DNA of 57,348 bases from Alicyclobacillus sp. (GCF_023511815.1 NZ_JAIMAV010000010.1:1-57348), one strand, 5' to 3'; shown: positions 1 to 12,331, counted from the first letter of the stretch. The notes: generated from the letters alone by a model not told the origin. Numbers and translations: made by a program.

Positions 1-64
1 GCCATCGCCTCGTGGCGGTCGCTTGCTCGCGGCCATCGCGGCCGCCGCAGCGGCGACGTCGAGT

Positions 65-94
65 AATATAGCACACCAAGGTGCGCGGGATCAA
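65..94 (-). promoter_or_regulatory. Candidate strong leftward promoter, possibly for an rRNA operon
   Basis: On the minus strand, TTGATC (89-94) and TATATT (65-70) are separated by 18 bp, with a TG one base before the -10 (extended -10). It lies beyond the last gene of the gyrase block and points out of the window. In Bacillus the gyrA gene is followed by an rrn operon, so an rrn promoter is a reasonable inference, but no 16S sequence is present to confirm it. Confidence 0.45.
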
Positions 95-239
95 CCCGGT
101 GGATACAGGAATTCAATCCATGCTTGGGGAATCACGCGCACCTGCTGAAATTCGTCAATCACCCGTTGACCGTTCGCGGGTTTTGCACGTCCGGGTCGTG
201 GGAGACCCACGCCGATTGACGGAGCAACGCGTGAACCGG

Positions 240-265
240 TTCCGGTGGCCCGGAGGCCACCGGAA
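240..265. repeat. Perfect 11-bp inverted repeat downstream of the gyrase genes
   Basis: TTCCGGTGGCC (240-250) is followed by a 4-base loop and GGCCACCGGAA (255-265). It could be the transcription end of the leftward gyrB-gyrA unit, but there is no U-tract on the minus-strand exit side. The rest of 1-332 shows no convincing gene. Confidence 0.4.
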
Positions 266-332
266 GGACCTTTGCCCTTTCGCGTTCACACCGTCAGGCA
301 CGCCATCGGCCAAGACAGCTCACCAAAACAGC

Positions 333-443
333 TCAGTCGTGTTTGACCAACGCGTGGATCACCACGTAGGCCACGCCGACGAGCGCGAAAAAGCCAAAGA
401 ACATGGCGCCCTGACGAATCAGGAGTTCTTCAAATCCGCTCAC
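333..443 (-). CDS. Small single-pass membrane peptide (36 aa) downstream of gyrA
   Basis: I do not recognise the family. A GTG start at 443 follows a GGGGAG ribosome binding site about 10 bases upstream, and the frame encodes 36 residues ending in TGA. Residues 13-32 (beginning MFFGFFALVGVAYVV) form one hydrophobic helix. A short N-terminal segment starts SGFEELLIRQ, and the tail ends KHD. The gene begins 20 bp after the gyrA stop codon on the same strand, so it is probably the last gene of the gyrB-gyrA transcript. It is too short for default gene callers. Codon choice and the RBS favour a real product, but only conservation could prove it. Confidence 0.55.
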   Translation of the reverse strand: MSGFEELLIRQGAMFFGFFALVGVAYVVIHALVKHD

Positions 444-463
444 GTTGTCCCGACTCCCCTTTG

Positions 464-2917
464 TCAATCCTCATCGTCTTCATTTTGCACCACTCGGGCC
501 ACTGTCGCCACCTCTTCGCCTTCCGGAACGTTGATCAGCTTGACCCCCTGACTGTATCGGCTCTGGGTGGAGATACTGTCCACGTGGATGCGAATGGCGA
601 CCCCCGCGTTGGTGATGATCATCAGGTCGTCCTCGTCGCGCACCATCTTGAGGCCGACGACGTGCCCGTTTTTCTCCGTCACGTTCACCGTTTTGATGCC
701 CTTTCCACCGCGCGTCTGAACCCGGTACTCGCCGACGGGCGTCCGTTTCCCGTACCCCCGGCTGGTAACCACCAGGACCTCCGTACCTGGTTCCACGACG
801 TCGATGCCGATGACCTCGTCGTCTGGAGCGAGCTGGATGCCCTTGACGCCGGTCGCCGCCCGCCCCATCGGACGTACGTCGGACTCTGGAAAGCGGATGG
901 ACATGCCCTGTTTGGTCGCCATGATAATCTCCCGTCGGCCGTCCGTCAGGTGTACACCGATGACCTCGTCCTCATCCTTCAGGTGGATGGCAATCAGACC
1001 GGTCTTTCGGATGTTGGCGTATTCCGCCAGCGGCGTTTTCTTGACGATGCCGCTGCGCGTCGCGAAGAACAGCGATACCTGGTCCGCGTCATCCGGAGTC
1101 AGGGTCTGGACCGGGATGACGGCGGAGATCTTCTCATCCGCGTCCAGGTTGAGCAGGTTGATGATCGGCAGACCCTTCGCCTGACGGCTGTACTCGGGAA
1201 TCTCGTACGCCTTTAGGCTGTACATTCGACCTTTGTTGGTGAAGAACAGGAGGTGATGATGGGACGACGTGATGTACATGTGTTCCACGAAGTCCTCTTC
1301 ACGAGTGCCGATCATCGTCATCCCGCGCCCGCCCCGGCGCTGGCTGTGATAGGCGGTCACCGGAACGCGCTTCGCGTACCCCGCATGCGTGATGGTGATG
1401 GCCACATCCTGGACCGGAATGAGGTCCTCTTCGGTGATGTCCCCCTCCGCGTTGACGATGGTGGTGCGGCGGTCGTCCCCGTATTTTTCTTTGATCTCGA
1501 GGATCTCCTTGCGGATCACGCCCATCAGAAGCCCTTCGTCCGCCAATATGGCTCGCAGATCCGCAATGGTCCTGAGCAACTCCTGGTATTCCGCCTCAAT
1601 CTTCTCACGCTCCAATCCGGTCAACCGCTGCAGACGCATGTCGAGGATGGCCTGCGCCTGTTCCTGCGACAGCTGGAACCGCGACATGAGCCCCTGCCGG
1701 GCCGTGTCCGTGTCCGGGGAACTGCGGATGAGCGCGATGACCTCGTCCAAGAATTCGAGGGCAATCCGCAGGCCTTCGAGAATGTGCGCCCGGGCCTCCG
1801 CCTTGTTGAGGTCGAATTGCGTACGCCGGGTGACCACCTCGCGCTGATGCGCCAGGTACAGCGTGAGGACCTCGCGCAGACTCAGAACCTTCGGCTGGTT
1901 GTCCACCAGGGCCAGGGTGATGACCCCAAACGTACTCTGCAAGCCGGTGTGCTTGAAAAGATTGTTCAACACCACCTGCGGCTTGACATCGCGCCGCAGT
2001 TCGATCACGATGCGCATCCCGCTGCGGTCGGATTCATCACGCAGATCCGTGATGCCGTCGATCTTCTTTTCCCGCGCCAGTTCGGCGATCTTCTCAATCA
2101 GGCGCGCCTTGTTCTGCTGGTACGGAATCTCGGTGACCACAATGCGGGTTTTACCGCCCGGCATCTCCTCGAACTGCGTCTTCGCCCGCACGACGATGGA
2201 GCCGCGACCCGTCTCGTACGCGCTGCGGATGCCGTCCCGGCCGAGGATGATGCCTCCGGTCGGGAAATCCGGTCCTTTGACCGCCCGCATCAGGTCGTCG
2301 ACGGTGGCATCCGGGTGATCGATCAGCATGACCACGCCGTCAATCACCTCGCGCAGGTTGTGCGGCGGAATGTTGGTGGCCATACCCACGGCGATGCCGG
2401 AGGATCCGTTGACGAGCAGATTCGGAAAACGCGAGGGCAGAACGAGCGGCTCCTGCTCATTGCCGTCGTAGTTCGGTCCAAAGTCCACCGTTTCCTTGTT
2501 GATGTCCCGCAGAAGCTCGGTGGCGATCTGCGACATGCGCGCCTCCGTGTACCGCATGGCGGCGGCGGAGTCGCCGTCGATGGAGCCGAAGTTTCCGTGT
2601 CCGTCGACCAGCACGTAGCGGGTCGAAAAATCCTGCGCCATGCGCACCAGAGCATCGTAAACGGCCGCGTCCCCGTGCGGATGGTACTTCGCCAAGACGT
2701 CACCGACGACACGAGCCGATTTCTTGTACGGCTTGTCGGGGGTCATGCCCACCTCGTACATCGCGTACAGGATGCGCCGGTGAACGGGTTTCAGGCCATC
2801 GCGGACGTCCGGGATGGCGCGGCTGACGATCACGCTCATGGCGTAATCGAGAAACGAGTTCTTCAGCTCCTGGCTGAGGTCAATCGGCAATACCTTGCTC
2901 GCGAACTCCTCCGGCAA
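464..2917 (-). CDS. gyrA: DNA gyrase subunit A
   Basis: Breakage-reunion subunit of DNA gyrase (A2B2), which introduces negative supercoils in the cytoplasm. The protein is 817 aa. It opens with the family signature ending [20 protein letters not shown], has the catalytic tyrosine Y123 in MRYTEAR, and carries a C-terminal beta-pinwheel with the GyrA-box-like segment SQRRGGRG. The start is TTG at 2917, chosen because it leaves a normal-length N-terminus; a GGGAG motif lies 10 bases upstream. The gene follows gyrB after 19 bp and is surely cotranscribed. Residue 84, equivalent to E. coli Ser83 in the quinolone pocket, is Ala ([10 protein letters not shown]), while the acidic residue four positions on is kept. 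Confidence 0.98.
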   Translation of the reverse strand: MPEEFASKVLPIDLSQELKNSFLDYAMSVIVSRAIPDVRDGLKPVHRRILYAMYEVGMTPDKPYKKSARVVGDVLAKYHPHGDAAVYDALVRMAQDFSTRYVLVDGHGNFGSIDGDSAAAMRYTEARMSQIATELLRDINKETVDFGPNYDGNEQEPLVLPSRFPNLLVNGSSGIAVGMATNIPPHNLREVIDGVVMLIDHPDATVDDLMRAVKGPDFPTGGIILGRDGIRSAYETGRGSIVVRAKTQFEEMPGGKTRIVVTEIPYQQNKARLIEKIAELAREKKIDGITDLRDESDRSGMRIVIELRRDVKPQVVLNNLFKHTGLQSTFGVITLALVDNQPKVLSLREVLTLYLAHQREVVTRRTQFDLNKAEARAHILEGLRIALEFLDEVIALIRSSPDTDTARQGLMSRFQLSQEQAQAILDMRLQRLTGLEREKIEAEYQELLRTIADLRAILADEGLLMGVIRKEILEIKEKYGDDRRTTIVNAEGDITEEDLIPVQDVAITITHAGYAKRVPVTAYHSQRRGGRGMTMIGTREEDFVEHMYITSSHHHLLFFTNKGRMYSLKAYEIPEYSRQAKGLPIINLLNLDADEKISAVIPVQTLTPDDADQVSLFFATRSGIVKKTPLAEYANIRKTGLIAIHLKDEDEVIGVHLTDGRREIIMATKQGMSIRFPESDVRPMGRAATGVKGIQLAPDDEVIGIDVVEPGTEVLVVTSRGYGKRTPVGEYRVQTRGGKGIKTVNVTEKNGHVVGLKMVRDEDDLMIITNAGVAIRIHVDSISTQSRYSQGVKLINVPEGEEVATVARVVQNEDDED

Positions 2918-2936
2918 GCGGATTCAACTCCCGTCC

Positions 2937-6255
<3,319 letters not shown>

Positions 6256-6273
6256 GACCGTCGGGCCGAGCGC

Positions 6274-7401
6274 TCAGCGCCACAGGATGGGGGAGATGAG
6301 CTGCAGACTCTGCTCCGTGCCGGCCGCGCGGATCGTGAACGGCTGATTGGGCCCGTTGAAGTGCAGGATCACCTCGTCCGCATCGAGCGCGCGCAGGGCT
6401 TCCAGCACATAGCGGGCGTTGAACGCAATGGACAGGTCGTCGCCCTCCATCCGGTTGGCCTCCACCTGTTCGGTGACATTGCCGACCTCGGGGGAGCTGG
6501 AGGACACCTGGATCGACGTTCCGGCGATCTCGAGGCGAACCATGTGATTTTCGCGGTCGCGGGCGATGAGGGCGGCTCGGTCCACCGCGCCCGCGAGCAG
6601 ATCGGCATCCACGGCCACCTCCGTGCGGTGGGTGGTCGGAATGAGGCGTGCGGTGTCCGGATAGGTTCCCTCAATCAGCCGGGTGTAAAAGTGCGTGTTC
6701 CCGGTGACGAACAGGCTGTGACTTTCCGAGACCAGCACCTGAACCGGTGTATCGGAATCGGGCAGGATCTTGGCGAGTTCCACCAGCGATTTGCTCGGAA
6801 TGTTGACCTGCCACTGGGTGTCGTCCGCCTCGTCCGATCCGACGGTGTGCGTGGCGAGTCGAAGTCCGTCCGTGGCGGTGAACACCAGACCGGAGGACGT
6901 GCGTTCAACATGCACACCGGTGAGGATGGGGCGCACCTCCGACGTCGCGGAGGCGAAGGCGGTGCGCTGAATCAACTCGCGGATTCGCTCGCTGGAGACC
7001 TCAAGCGACCGGCCGGTGGTGAACACGGGCAGATGGGGAAATTCGGCCGCGTCGATGCCATGCAGGTGAAATTCCACCTGGCCGCACCGGATCTCCGTCA
7101 TGTAATTGGAGCTGACCGACAGGGAGATCTCGCGAGTCGGAAGTTTGCGGATGACGTCGATGAGGTAACGGGCCGGCAACACGATGGCGCCGGCCTCTTG
7201 GACGTTGAGCAGGTTGGTGTCATCCGCCGGAATCTCAACGCGGATGCCCAGTTCGAGATCGTAGGCGGTGGCGATCAGCCGCTCTGCCTCGGCCTGCAGC
7301 AGGATGCCGGTGAGCACCTGCTTGGTGGTGCGGACGGCAACCGCTTTGGACGCGGTCTGAAGTGCTCCCAGGAGCGCGGTCTGCGCAATGGAGAATTTCA
7401 T
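6274..7401 (-). CDS. dnaN: DNA polymerase III beta subunit (sliding clamp)
   Basis: Ring-shaped processivity clamp for DNA polymerase III, also a docking platform for repair proteins and DnaA regulators. It is 375 aa, three repeated clamp domains. The start is ATG at 7401, giving MKFSIAQTALLGALQTASKA, which matches the conserved N-terminus; an AAAGGGG lies 12 bases upstream. The C-terminus ends SPILWR, close to the usual P(M/V)R end. It lies downstream of dnaA and is separated from it by the smaller DnaA-box cluster. Confidence 0.97.
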   Translation of the reverse strand: MKFSIAQTALLGALQTASKAVAVRTTKQVLTGILLQAEAERLIATAYDLELGIRVEIPADDTNLLNVQEAGAIVLPARYLIDVIRKLPTREISLSVSSNYMTEIRCGQVEFHLHGIDAAEFPHLPVFTTGRSLEVSSERIRELIQRTAFASATSEVRPILTGVHVERTSSGLVFTATDGLRLATHTVGSDEADDTQWQVNIPSKSLVELAKILPDSDTPVQVLVSESHSLFVTGNTHFYTRLIEGTYPDTARLIPTTHRTEVAVDADLLAGAVDRAALIARDRENHMVRLEIAGTSIQVSSSSPEVGNVTEQVEANRMEGDDLSIAFNARYVLEALRALDADEVILHFNGPNQPFTIRAAGTEQSLQLISPILWR

Positions 7402-7546
7402 GGCATGCGTGGGCCCCTTTCCGCATAGGGTGTATCGTCCGGATCGGACGGGACGCGGGCGCGACGCGCTGGGCTCCTCGGGGCGCACCGCGTGCAGGTG
7501 TCGGGCCGGCGTCGCAATTCCGCAGGATGTCTTGGCATAAGCATCA

Positions 7547-7590
7547 GGATCTGATCATATCCTGAAAACAAGCAGAAATAGCAATAGGCG
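7547..7590. other. Candidate DNA unwinding element of oriC
   Basis: This is the most AT-rich stretch of the dnaA-dnaN intergenic region, directly next to the DnaA boxes at 7601-7707. It includes AAATAGCAATAGG, which could be a set of DnaA-trio steps leading away from the box at 7601. In Bacillus the unwinding element sits in the same dnaA-dnaN position. The assignment rests on position and base composition only. Confidence 0.5.
7554..7584 (-). promoter_or_regulatory. Weak candidate dnaN promoter
   Basis: Minus strand: TTGCTA (7579-7584), 19-bp spacer, TATGAT (7554-7559). The spacer is longer than ideal and the site overlaps the AT-rich origin element, so the match may be a by-product of base composition. 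Confidence 0.35.
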
Positions 7591-7600
7591 CTGTGTCGAC

Positions 7601-7707
7601 TGTGGATAAGTGCCGAAAATCCAGCTCGGGCGCCGGATATCCACATGTGGATAACCTGTGGACAACCCCAGGCCATCCGGGCGGGTTGTCCACCCCGCTG
7701 TGCATAA
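7601..7707. other. oriC DnaA-box cluster between dnaA and dnaN
   Basis: Perfect boxes (TTATCCACA or its complement) lie at 7601-7609 and 7646-7654. Near-matches lie at 7637-7645 (ATATCCACA), 7657-7665 (TTGTCCACA type), 7686-7694 and 7699-7707 (TTATGCACA type). The boxes at 7637 and 7646 abut head-to-head as a palindrome. Together with the cluster upstream of dnaA this gives a Bacillus-like bipartite origin. Confidence 0.85.
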
Positions 7708-7745
7708 GTACGGTGATCATTGGGCCCCAGGGGGCCATTGTCGCT

Positions 7746-9185
7746 TCAGAACAGGGTGCGGATGGCCTCCGACAGTCGTTCGAGCGTGGCTTTGAGCTCC
7801 GGGTCACGCCCCATCTCCTCGGCGATCTTCTCGCAGGCGTGAAGGACGGTGGAATGGTCCCGCCCGCCAAAGGCCTCGCCGATTTTGGGCAAGGACAGAT
7901 CCGTCAATTCCCGCGTCAGGTACATCGCGATCTGGCGAGGGAAGGCCACGTTCTTCGTGCGTTTTTTGGCCTTGAGGTCGTCCGGTTTGAGTCCAAAGTG
8001 ATCGCTTATCACCTTCTGGATCTGCTCCACGGTGACGGCGCGCGGTTTATGGTGGACGACCATTTCGTGCAACGCCTGTTCCGCCAACTCCAACGAGATA
8101 TCCTGATTGACCAGCGAGGAGTAGGCCATGAGACGGACGAGCGCGCCCTCGAGCTCCCGGATGTTCGAGTCAATCTGAGCCGCCACGAAGTAGGCGACCT
8201 CCTCGGGCAGCTGGATTCCGTCCGCCTTCGCCTTGCGCTGCAGGATGGCGATGCGCGTCTCGAGGTCGGGCGGATGGATGTCCGTGATGAGTCCCCATTC
8301 GAAGCGGGAGCGCAGGCGGTCTTCCAGCGTCGAGATTTCCTTGGGCGGCCGGTCGCTCGAGATCACAATCTGCTTGTGCGCCTCGTGCAGGGCGTTGAAG
8401 GTATGGAAGAACTCCTCCTGCGTCGATTCCTTTCCGGCGATGAATTGGATGTCGTCTATCAGCAGCACGTCGATGTTTCGGTAGCGGTTGCGAAAGTCGC
8501 CCGTGCTGTTGTCGCGGATCGCCGCGATGAATTCGTTCGTGAACCGCTCCGAACTCAGATAGAGGACCTTGAGGTCCGGCTTGCGGCGCAGCACATGGTG
8601 GCCGATGGCGTGCATCAGGTGGGTCTTGCCCAATCCCACGCCGCCGTAGATGAACAGCGGGTTGTACCGTTCGGCCGGTCGTTCGGCGACCGCCAGGCAG
8701 GCCGCGTGCGCGAACCGGTTGCTGCTGCCGATGACGAAGGTCTCGAATGTGTATCGCGGGTTGAGGTTGGGGACGTCGGCCTTCTCCGTTTTGGCTTCGT
8801 TGTCCGAAACGGCGGCCGGCGCCGCTGCCGCTGCCTCCGCCCCCGTCGGTGCGTCGGAGTTGGCGGAGCTGTCCTTGCTCTCTCGCTGGCCGGAGGTTTC
8901 GAGATCCAACCGCGTGGTGAAGCGCAGCGCGTACTCCTGGTCGGTCAGGGTGGTCAGGAACGATTTGATGACCTCCCTGTAGTTGTTGAAGATCCAGTTG
9001 CGCGCGAACGTGGTCGGCACGAACACGGTGATGCAGTTGTCCTCGGGGGTGTAGTCGATGATCTGAGTGCCGCCGAACCAGGTCTGCAGGGAGCGTTCGC
9101 TCATCTGCTCCCTCAGCATGTCGAGGACCTGATCCCAGAGGGATTGGAAAAAGACAGCGTCATACGCACTGCTCACTGGACTCAT
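7746..9185 (-). CDS. dnaA: Chromosomal replication initiator protein DnaA
   Basis: AAA+ initiator that binds DnaA boxes, melts oriC and loads the helicase; 479 aa. Domain I spans about residues 1-85, followed by an Ala-rich variable linker. Domain III begins near [12 protein letters not shown], with Walker [10 protein letters not shown], Walker [10 protein letters not shown] and an arginine-finger region LRSRFEWGL. Domain IV carries the DNA-binding signature [15 protein letters not shown]. The start is ATG at 9185 preceded by AGGAGG; the frame runs further upstream but that extension is not conserved. DnaA boxes on both sides imply autoregulation. Confidence 0.98.
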   Translation of the reverse strand: MSPVSSAYDAVFFQSLWDQVLDMLREQMSERSLQTWFGGTQIIDYTPEDNCITVFVPTTFARNWIFNNYREVIKSFLTTLTDQEYALRFTTRLDLETSGQRESKDSSANSDAPTGAEAAAAAPAAVSDNEAKTEKADVPNLNPRYTFETFVIGSSNRFAHAACLAVAERPAERYNPLFIYGGVGLGKTHLMHAIGHHVLRRKPDLKVLYLSSERFTNEFIAAIRDNSTGDFRNRYRNIDVLLIDDIQFIAGKESTQEEFFHTFNALHEAHKQIVISSDRPPKEISTLEDRLRSRFEWGLITDIHPPDLETRIAILQRKAKADGIQLPEEVAYFVAAQIDSNIRELEGALVRLMAYSSLVNQDISLELAEQALHEMVVHHKPRAVTVEQIQKVISDHFGLKPDDLKAKKRTKNVAFPRQIAMYLTRELTDLSLPKIGEAFGGRDHSTVLHACEKIAEEMGRDPELKATLERLSEAIRTLF

Positions 9186-9250
9186 CGAAAAGAAAAGCCT
9201 CCTGAACGGCGTGGTGAAGCGGCCATGGATGGAGGTACCGGATGTCGAGG

Positions 9251-9464
9251 TTGTGCACAATCTTATCCACAGCCTGTGGACAAGATTGTGGGTGATTTCA
9301 GTTGTCCACATGGATGCCGGTGTCGTAGCGTGTCTAATCATATCAGATTTTGCGCGGGATCCGCAATCCGCGAACCCGAGTTATGGACAGGATCCTCTGT
9401 TTCCCTCGGCCGCCATCCCAAGCCTGTGTTCATGTGGATGAGCTGTGGACGATGCGGTGGACAA
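9251..9464. other. DnaA-box cluster upstream of dnaA (second half of oriC)
   Basis: A perfect box lies at 9263-9271 (TTATCCACA). TTGTCCACA-type boxes lie at 9275-9283 and 9302-9310, and weaker ones at 9251-9259, 9433-9441, 9444-9452 and 9456-9464. The boxes at 9263 and 9275 sit inside a near-perfect 14-bp inverted repeat (9258-9271 / 9275-9288, 3-base loop, one mismatch). Several boxes flank the dnaA promoter. The remainder of 9186-9620 holds no convincing gene. Confidence 0.8.
9337..9366 (-). promoter_or_regulatory. Candidate dnaA promoter
   Basis: Minus strand: TTGCGG (9361-9366), 18-bp spacer, TATGAT (9337-9342) with a TG extended -10 element. It lies 152 bp upstream of the dnaA start, among DnaA boxes, which fits DnaA autorepression. 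Confidence 0.55.
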
Positions 9465-9623
9465 GGCCGCGCGCCGGGACGGGGGGTGGGCGGTCACGGG
9501 TGTGGGGTTGCGCGGGCCCGGGGTTCGCAGCGGCGCGGACGACACGGTCGGTCGGCGGGCCCGGCGGCGGAATCCCGCAGCGGTTGAGCGCGACGAAGCG
9601 GGTGGTTTGACGAAGCGCATGGT

Positions 9624-9653
9624 TTGACAGGGAATCGGTGCGTTGGGTATAAT
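9624..9653 (+). promoter_or_regulatory. Consensus sigma-A promoter for rpmH
   Basis: TTGACA (9624-9629), 18-bp spacer, TATAAT (9648-9653). Both hexamers are perfect. It is 40 bp upstream of the rpmH start and opens the rightward gene block. Confidence 0.9.
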
Positions 9654-9692
9654 GTTCGCCAGTGTTTTTCTTGTGAAAAGGGGGTGGCCTGT

Positions 9693-9827
9693 TTGAAGCC
9701 GACGTATCAACCCAACGTGCGCAAGCGCAAGAAGGTGCACGGTTTCCGCAAGCGCATGAGCACGAAAAACGGCCGCAAAGTGCTGGCTGCTCGCCGTCGC
9801 AAGGGGCGCAAGGTGTTGTCCGCATAA
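9693..9827 (+). CDS. rpmH: 50S ribosomal protein L34
   Basis: Small basic protein of the large ribosomal subunit, 44 aa, the standard length. The sequence begins [17 protein letters not shown] and ends in an Arg/Lys-rich tail GRKVLSA. The start is TTG at 9693, fixed by the conserved N-terminus, with GGGGGTGG upstream. It is the first gene rightward of oriC and has its own strong promoter and a terminator-like hairpin directly after it. Confidence 0.97.
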   Translation: MKPTYQPNVRKRKKVHGFRKRMSTKNGRKVLAARRRKGRKVLSA

Positions 9828-9836
9828 AGGATGGAG

Positions 9837-9859
9837 GGCCACGCGATGTGGCCTTTTTT
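9837..9859 (+). terminator. Intrinsic terminator after rpmH
   Basis: GGCCAC stem (9837-9842), 5-base loop, GTGGCC (9848-9853), then six Ts. It probably attenuates readthrough so that L34 is made in excess over RNase P protein. I see nothing else in 9860-10101. Confidence 0.85.
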
Positions 9860-10101
9860 CATACATAGCGCTGCGCGTGCGGCGCGTGGCTGTGCGTTCC
9901 GGCCCCGGTTCGGGTCCCGGTGGGCCGTCGCCGGCCGCAAACCCGGTCGGGTGTCGGTTTGCCGCGGGTTTTCGCCGAGGGAACGTAAAATGCCGGTCGA
10001 CGGGGTGTGACACCTCGGGGGGTGACGCCTCTGGCCGGGCCACCGCCGCACGCGCGCCCGCCCATCAGGGCGGGACGGTGCGAAGAAGGGAATGGCGCAG
10101 G

Positions 10102-10440
10102 GTGCAGCGCGAGTACCGCCTGAGAGAAAACAGGGACTTTCGACGTGTGTTTCAGCGGGGAAAGTCGTCCGCCACCGGGCGGTTGGTGCTCTATTGGCTG
10201 GAAAAGCGCGAGGGGCATCTGCGGGCCGGGATCTCCGTCAGCAGGAAGGTCGGAAACGCCGTCGTCCGCAACCAGATCAAGCGGCGCCTGCGGGCGAGTT
10301 TGAGCATGGTGCTGGAGGAGTTGCGGGAACGACCCGTGGACGTGGTGTTGGTGTGCCGTCCACCCGCGGCGGACGCGACCTTCTGGGAGCTGCACGGCGA
10401 CCTGTTGAAGTTGCTCAAACGGGCCAAACTCATGGTATGA
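10102..10440 (+). CDS. rnpA: Ribonuclease P protein component
   Basis: Protein cofactor of RNase P, which removes 5' leaders from pre-tRNA; 112 aa. It begins QREYRLRENRDFRRVFQRGK, and contains the conserved ISVSRKVGNAVVRNQIKRRL with the RNR-type motif (RNQIKRRLR) that contacts the RNA. The start chosen is GTG at 10102. An upstream in-frame GTG would add a short basic extension. It lies downstream of rpmH and upstream of yidD. Confidence 0.95.
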   Translation: MQREYRLRENRDFRRVFQRGKSSATGRLVLYWLEKREGHLRAGISVSRKVGNAVVRNQIKRRLRASLSMVLEELRERPVDVVLVCRPPAADATFWELHGDLLKLLKRAKLMV

Positions 10441-10476
10441 TGGGAAAGATGATAGAATGGGAGCGGGTGTAATCCC

Positions 10477-10698
10477 GTGCTTCGCTGGCTTGTCCTGAAG
10501 CTGATTCGGTTGTACCAAGTGGCCATCTCCCCGTTGACGCCGCCTCGGTGTCGGTTTGTTCCAAGCTGTTCACAATACGCGTTGGAGGCCGTCACGCGGT
10601 TTGGCGTGTGGAGAGGTGGTCTGCTGGCCGTTCGCCGGTTGGTGAAATGCGGACCGTGGCATCCAGGCGGTTTCGACCCGGTGCCGACGCGCAAATAG
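10477..10698 (+). CDS. yidD: Membrane protein insertion efficiency factor YidD
   Basis: Small membrane-associated protein of 73 aa that assists YidC-dependent insertion. Family signatures are the amphipathic N-terminus [19 protein letters not shown], the cysteine motif [11 protein letters not shown], and GFDPVP near the C-terminus. Start is GTG at 10477. It lies between rnpA and yidC, the standard order in many bacteria. Confidence 0.95.
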   Translation: MLRWLVLKLIRLYQVAISPLTPPRCRFVPSCSQYALEAVTRFGVWRGGLLAVRRLVKCGPWHPGGFDPVPTRK

Positions 10699-10711
10699 GA
10701 GGAATCGTCTG

Positions 10712-11470
10712 TTGGCTTCAAACAATCGCAGGAATCGCACCTGGCAGTGGGTCGCCGCGGGCTTGGCGGTGTTGTCGCTGACCGGCTGCGCGATGTACCC
10801 GACGCATCCCGGGGAGTGGCCGCAGAACTGGTGGGGCGACGTGTTGAAGGCGGTTTCCGCCGTGATCGACTTTTTCTCCAAGTACACCGGTGGCAGTTAC
10901 GGCATCGGCCTTCTGATTGTGACCGTTTTGGTCCGCCTGTTGATTCTGCCGCTGATGATCCGGCAGATCCGTTTTTCGAAAGTGATGCAGCAGATACAGC
11001 CGGAGATGCAGAAACTGCGCGAGCGATATAAGGGCGATCCCCAGAAGGCGCAGGAAGAGATGATGAAGCTGTACCAGAAGTACGGCGTCAATCCGATGGC
11101 GGGTTGTCTCCCGATGCTGATTCAGCTTCCCATTCTGTACGCGCTGTTCGGGGCCATCGAAGGCAATCCGGCGCTCAACAGCAGCACGTTTTTGGGCATT
11201 TTCCACCTCGGGCAGCCGGATCACTATTACATCCTGCCGTTGCTGGCCGCGGTAACGACCTATCTCTCGTCGAAGGTGATGATGACCGGCAACGATCCGC
11301 AGCAGAAGATGATGCTGTTCATCATGCCGATTTTCATCTTCTTCATCGGCAGCCGGTTCGCTTCCGGTCTGGCGCTGTACTGGATCTACAGCAACATTTT
11401 CACGACCGTGCAGACATATTTCATCCGCGTCCGACCGGCGAACGCCGCGAGTACGCAGGGCGGCCGTTGA
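10712..11470 (+). CDS. yidC: Membrane protein insertase YidC/SpoIIIJ (lipoprotein)
   Basis: YidC/Oxa1/Alb3-family insertase of 252 aa. The N-terminus has a type II signal peptide with the lipobox LTGC (Cys at about residue 26), so the mature protein is a lipoprotein. The conserved hydrophilic-groove domain starts near GIGLLIVTVLVRLLILPLM, where the Arg of VRLL is the groove residue, followed by the coiled hairpin and later membrane segments. Start is TTG at 10712, with AGGAGG 9 bases upstream. In sporulating Bacilli the paralogue SpoIIIJ at this locus also supports engulfment-stage gene expression. Confidence 0.96.
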   Translation: MASNNRRNRTWQWVAAGLAVLSLTGCAMYPTHPGEWPQNWWGDVLKAVSAVIDFFSKYTGGSYGIGLLIVTVLVRLLILPLMIRQIRFSKVMQQIQPEMQKLRERYKGDPQKAQEEMMKLYQKYGVNPMAGCLPMLIQLPILYALFGAIEGNPALNSSTFLGIFHLGQPDHYYILPLLAAVTTYLSSKVMMTGNDPQQKMMLFIMPIFIFFIGSRFASGLALYWIYSNIFTTVQTYFIRVRPANAASTQGGR

Positions 11471-11503
11471 ACGGATCGGAACCGGACAAAGGGGAATGGT
11501 CTT

Positions 11504-12184
11504 GTGAAGACGGTGGTGACGACGGGTCGCACGGTGGAGGACGCGGTCCAAGCCGCATTGGTCCGGTTGGGCGTCCCCCGAGAACGGGTGGAGGTCCGGG
11601 TGTTGCAGGAGCCCGTCCGGCCCAGGTTCGGCTTTCTCGGGGGCCGGGACGCCAAGGTGGAGGTCACCGTCTTCCCGACGCCCGAGGAGCGGTGCCAGGC
11701 CTTCATTGAAGGTGTCCTTCAGCGTATGGGTGTGGAGGCGCGGGTCGAGGTGTCCTCGGCCGGGGGGGAGGACGAGCCTCAGATCTCGGCTCAGGTTCGG
11801 TGCGCCGAGGGGGACGCCGCCACCGTGATCGGCCGGCGAGGCAACACGCTGGACGCGCTGCAGTATCTCGTCAACGTCGTCGTCAACCAGGACCGGGGCG
11901 ATTTTCTGCGGGTTGCGTTGGACTGCGGCGATTATCGGCGGCGTCGGCGGGAAAGCTTGGAGAAGATGGCGGAACGGGCGGCGAGCCGGGCGGTGCGCAC
12001 CAAGCGGCCCGTTTCTTTGGCGGCCATGCCGGCGTCGGACAGGAAGGTCATCCACACGCACCTGCAGGGAAGGCGCGATGTCATCACCACCAGCGAGGGC
12101 GCGGAACCACATCGCAAGGTCGTCATCGTGCCCGTGGTGTCGAGCGAACCGCGCCGGTCGGAGCGGCGGCGGGGCGAGCGTTAA
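11504..12184 (+). CDS. khpB: RNA-binding protein KhpB (Jag)
   Basis: 226-aa RNA-binding protein of the Jag/EloR/KhpB family. It has three parts: an N-terminal Jag domain (about 1-50, with RPRFGFLGGRDAKVEV), a KH domain containing VIGRRGNTLDALQYLVN, and a C-terminal R3H domain with RVIHT-like DRKVIHTHLQ. Start is GTG at 11504. It follows yidC by 33 bp, the normal spoIIIJ-jag pairing. Confidence 0.95.
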   Translation: MKTVVTTGRTVEDAVQAALVRLGVPRERVEVRVLQEPVRPRFGFLGGRDAKVEVTVFPTPEERCQAFIEGVLQRMGVEARVEVSSAGGEDEPQISAQVRCAEGDAATVIGRRGNTLDALQYLVNVVVNQDRGDFLRVALDCGDYRRRRRESLEKMAERAASRAVRTKRPVSLAAMPASDRKVIHTHLQGRRDVITTSEGAEPHRKVVIVPVVSSEPRRSERRRGER

Positions 12185-12292
12185 CCGATGTGCGGTGCGC
12201 GGCCTTTTGCGTTCGGATCGCGTGAGGCGGATTTGGCCATGGTGGACCGTGGCCACACGGCAGAGCGATGACAGGGAACGGTTGAGGACGGG

Positions 12293-12331
12293 ATCGCCCT
12301 TCCTTCGCCCATCGGCGGAGTGAAGGGCGAT
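12293..12331. repeat. Inverted repeat between khpB and mnmE
   Basis: ATCGCCCTTC (12293-12302) and GAAGGGCGAT (12322-12331) form 10-bp arms around a 19-base loop. There is no U-tract, so a simple intrinsic terminator is unlikely. The function is unknown. Confidence 0.35.

Noticed and set aside
240-265. Intrinsic terminator for gyrA
   Set aside because: The stem is perfect, but neither strand has a U-tract, so it is listed only as an inverted repeat.
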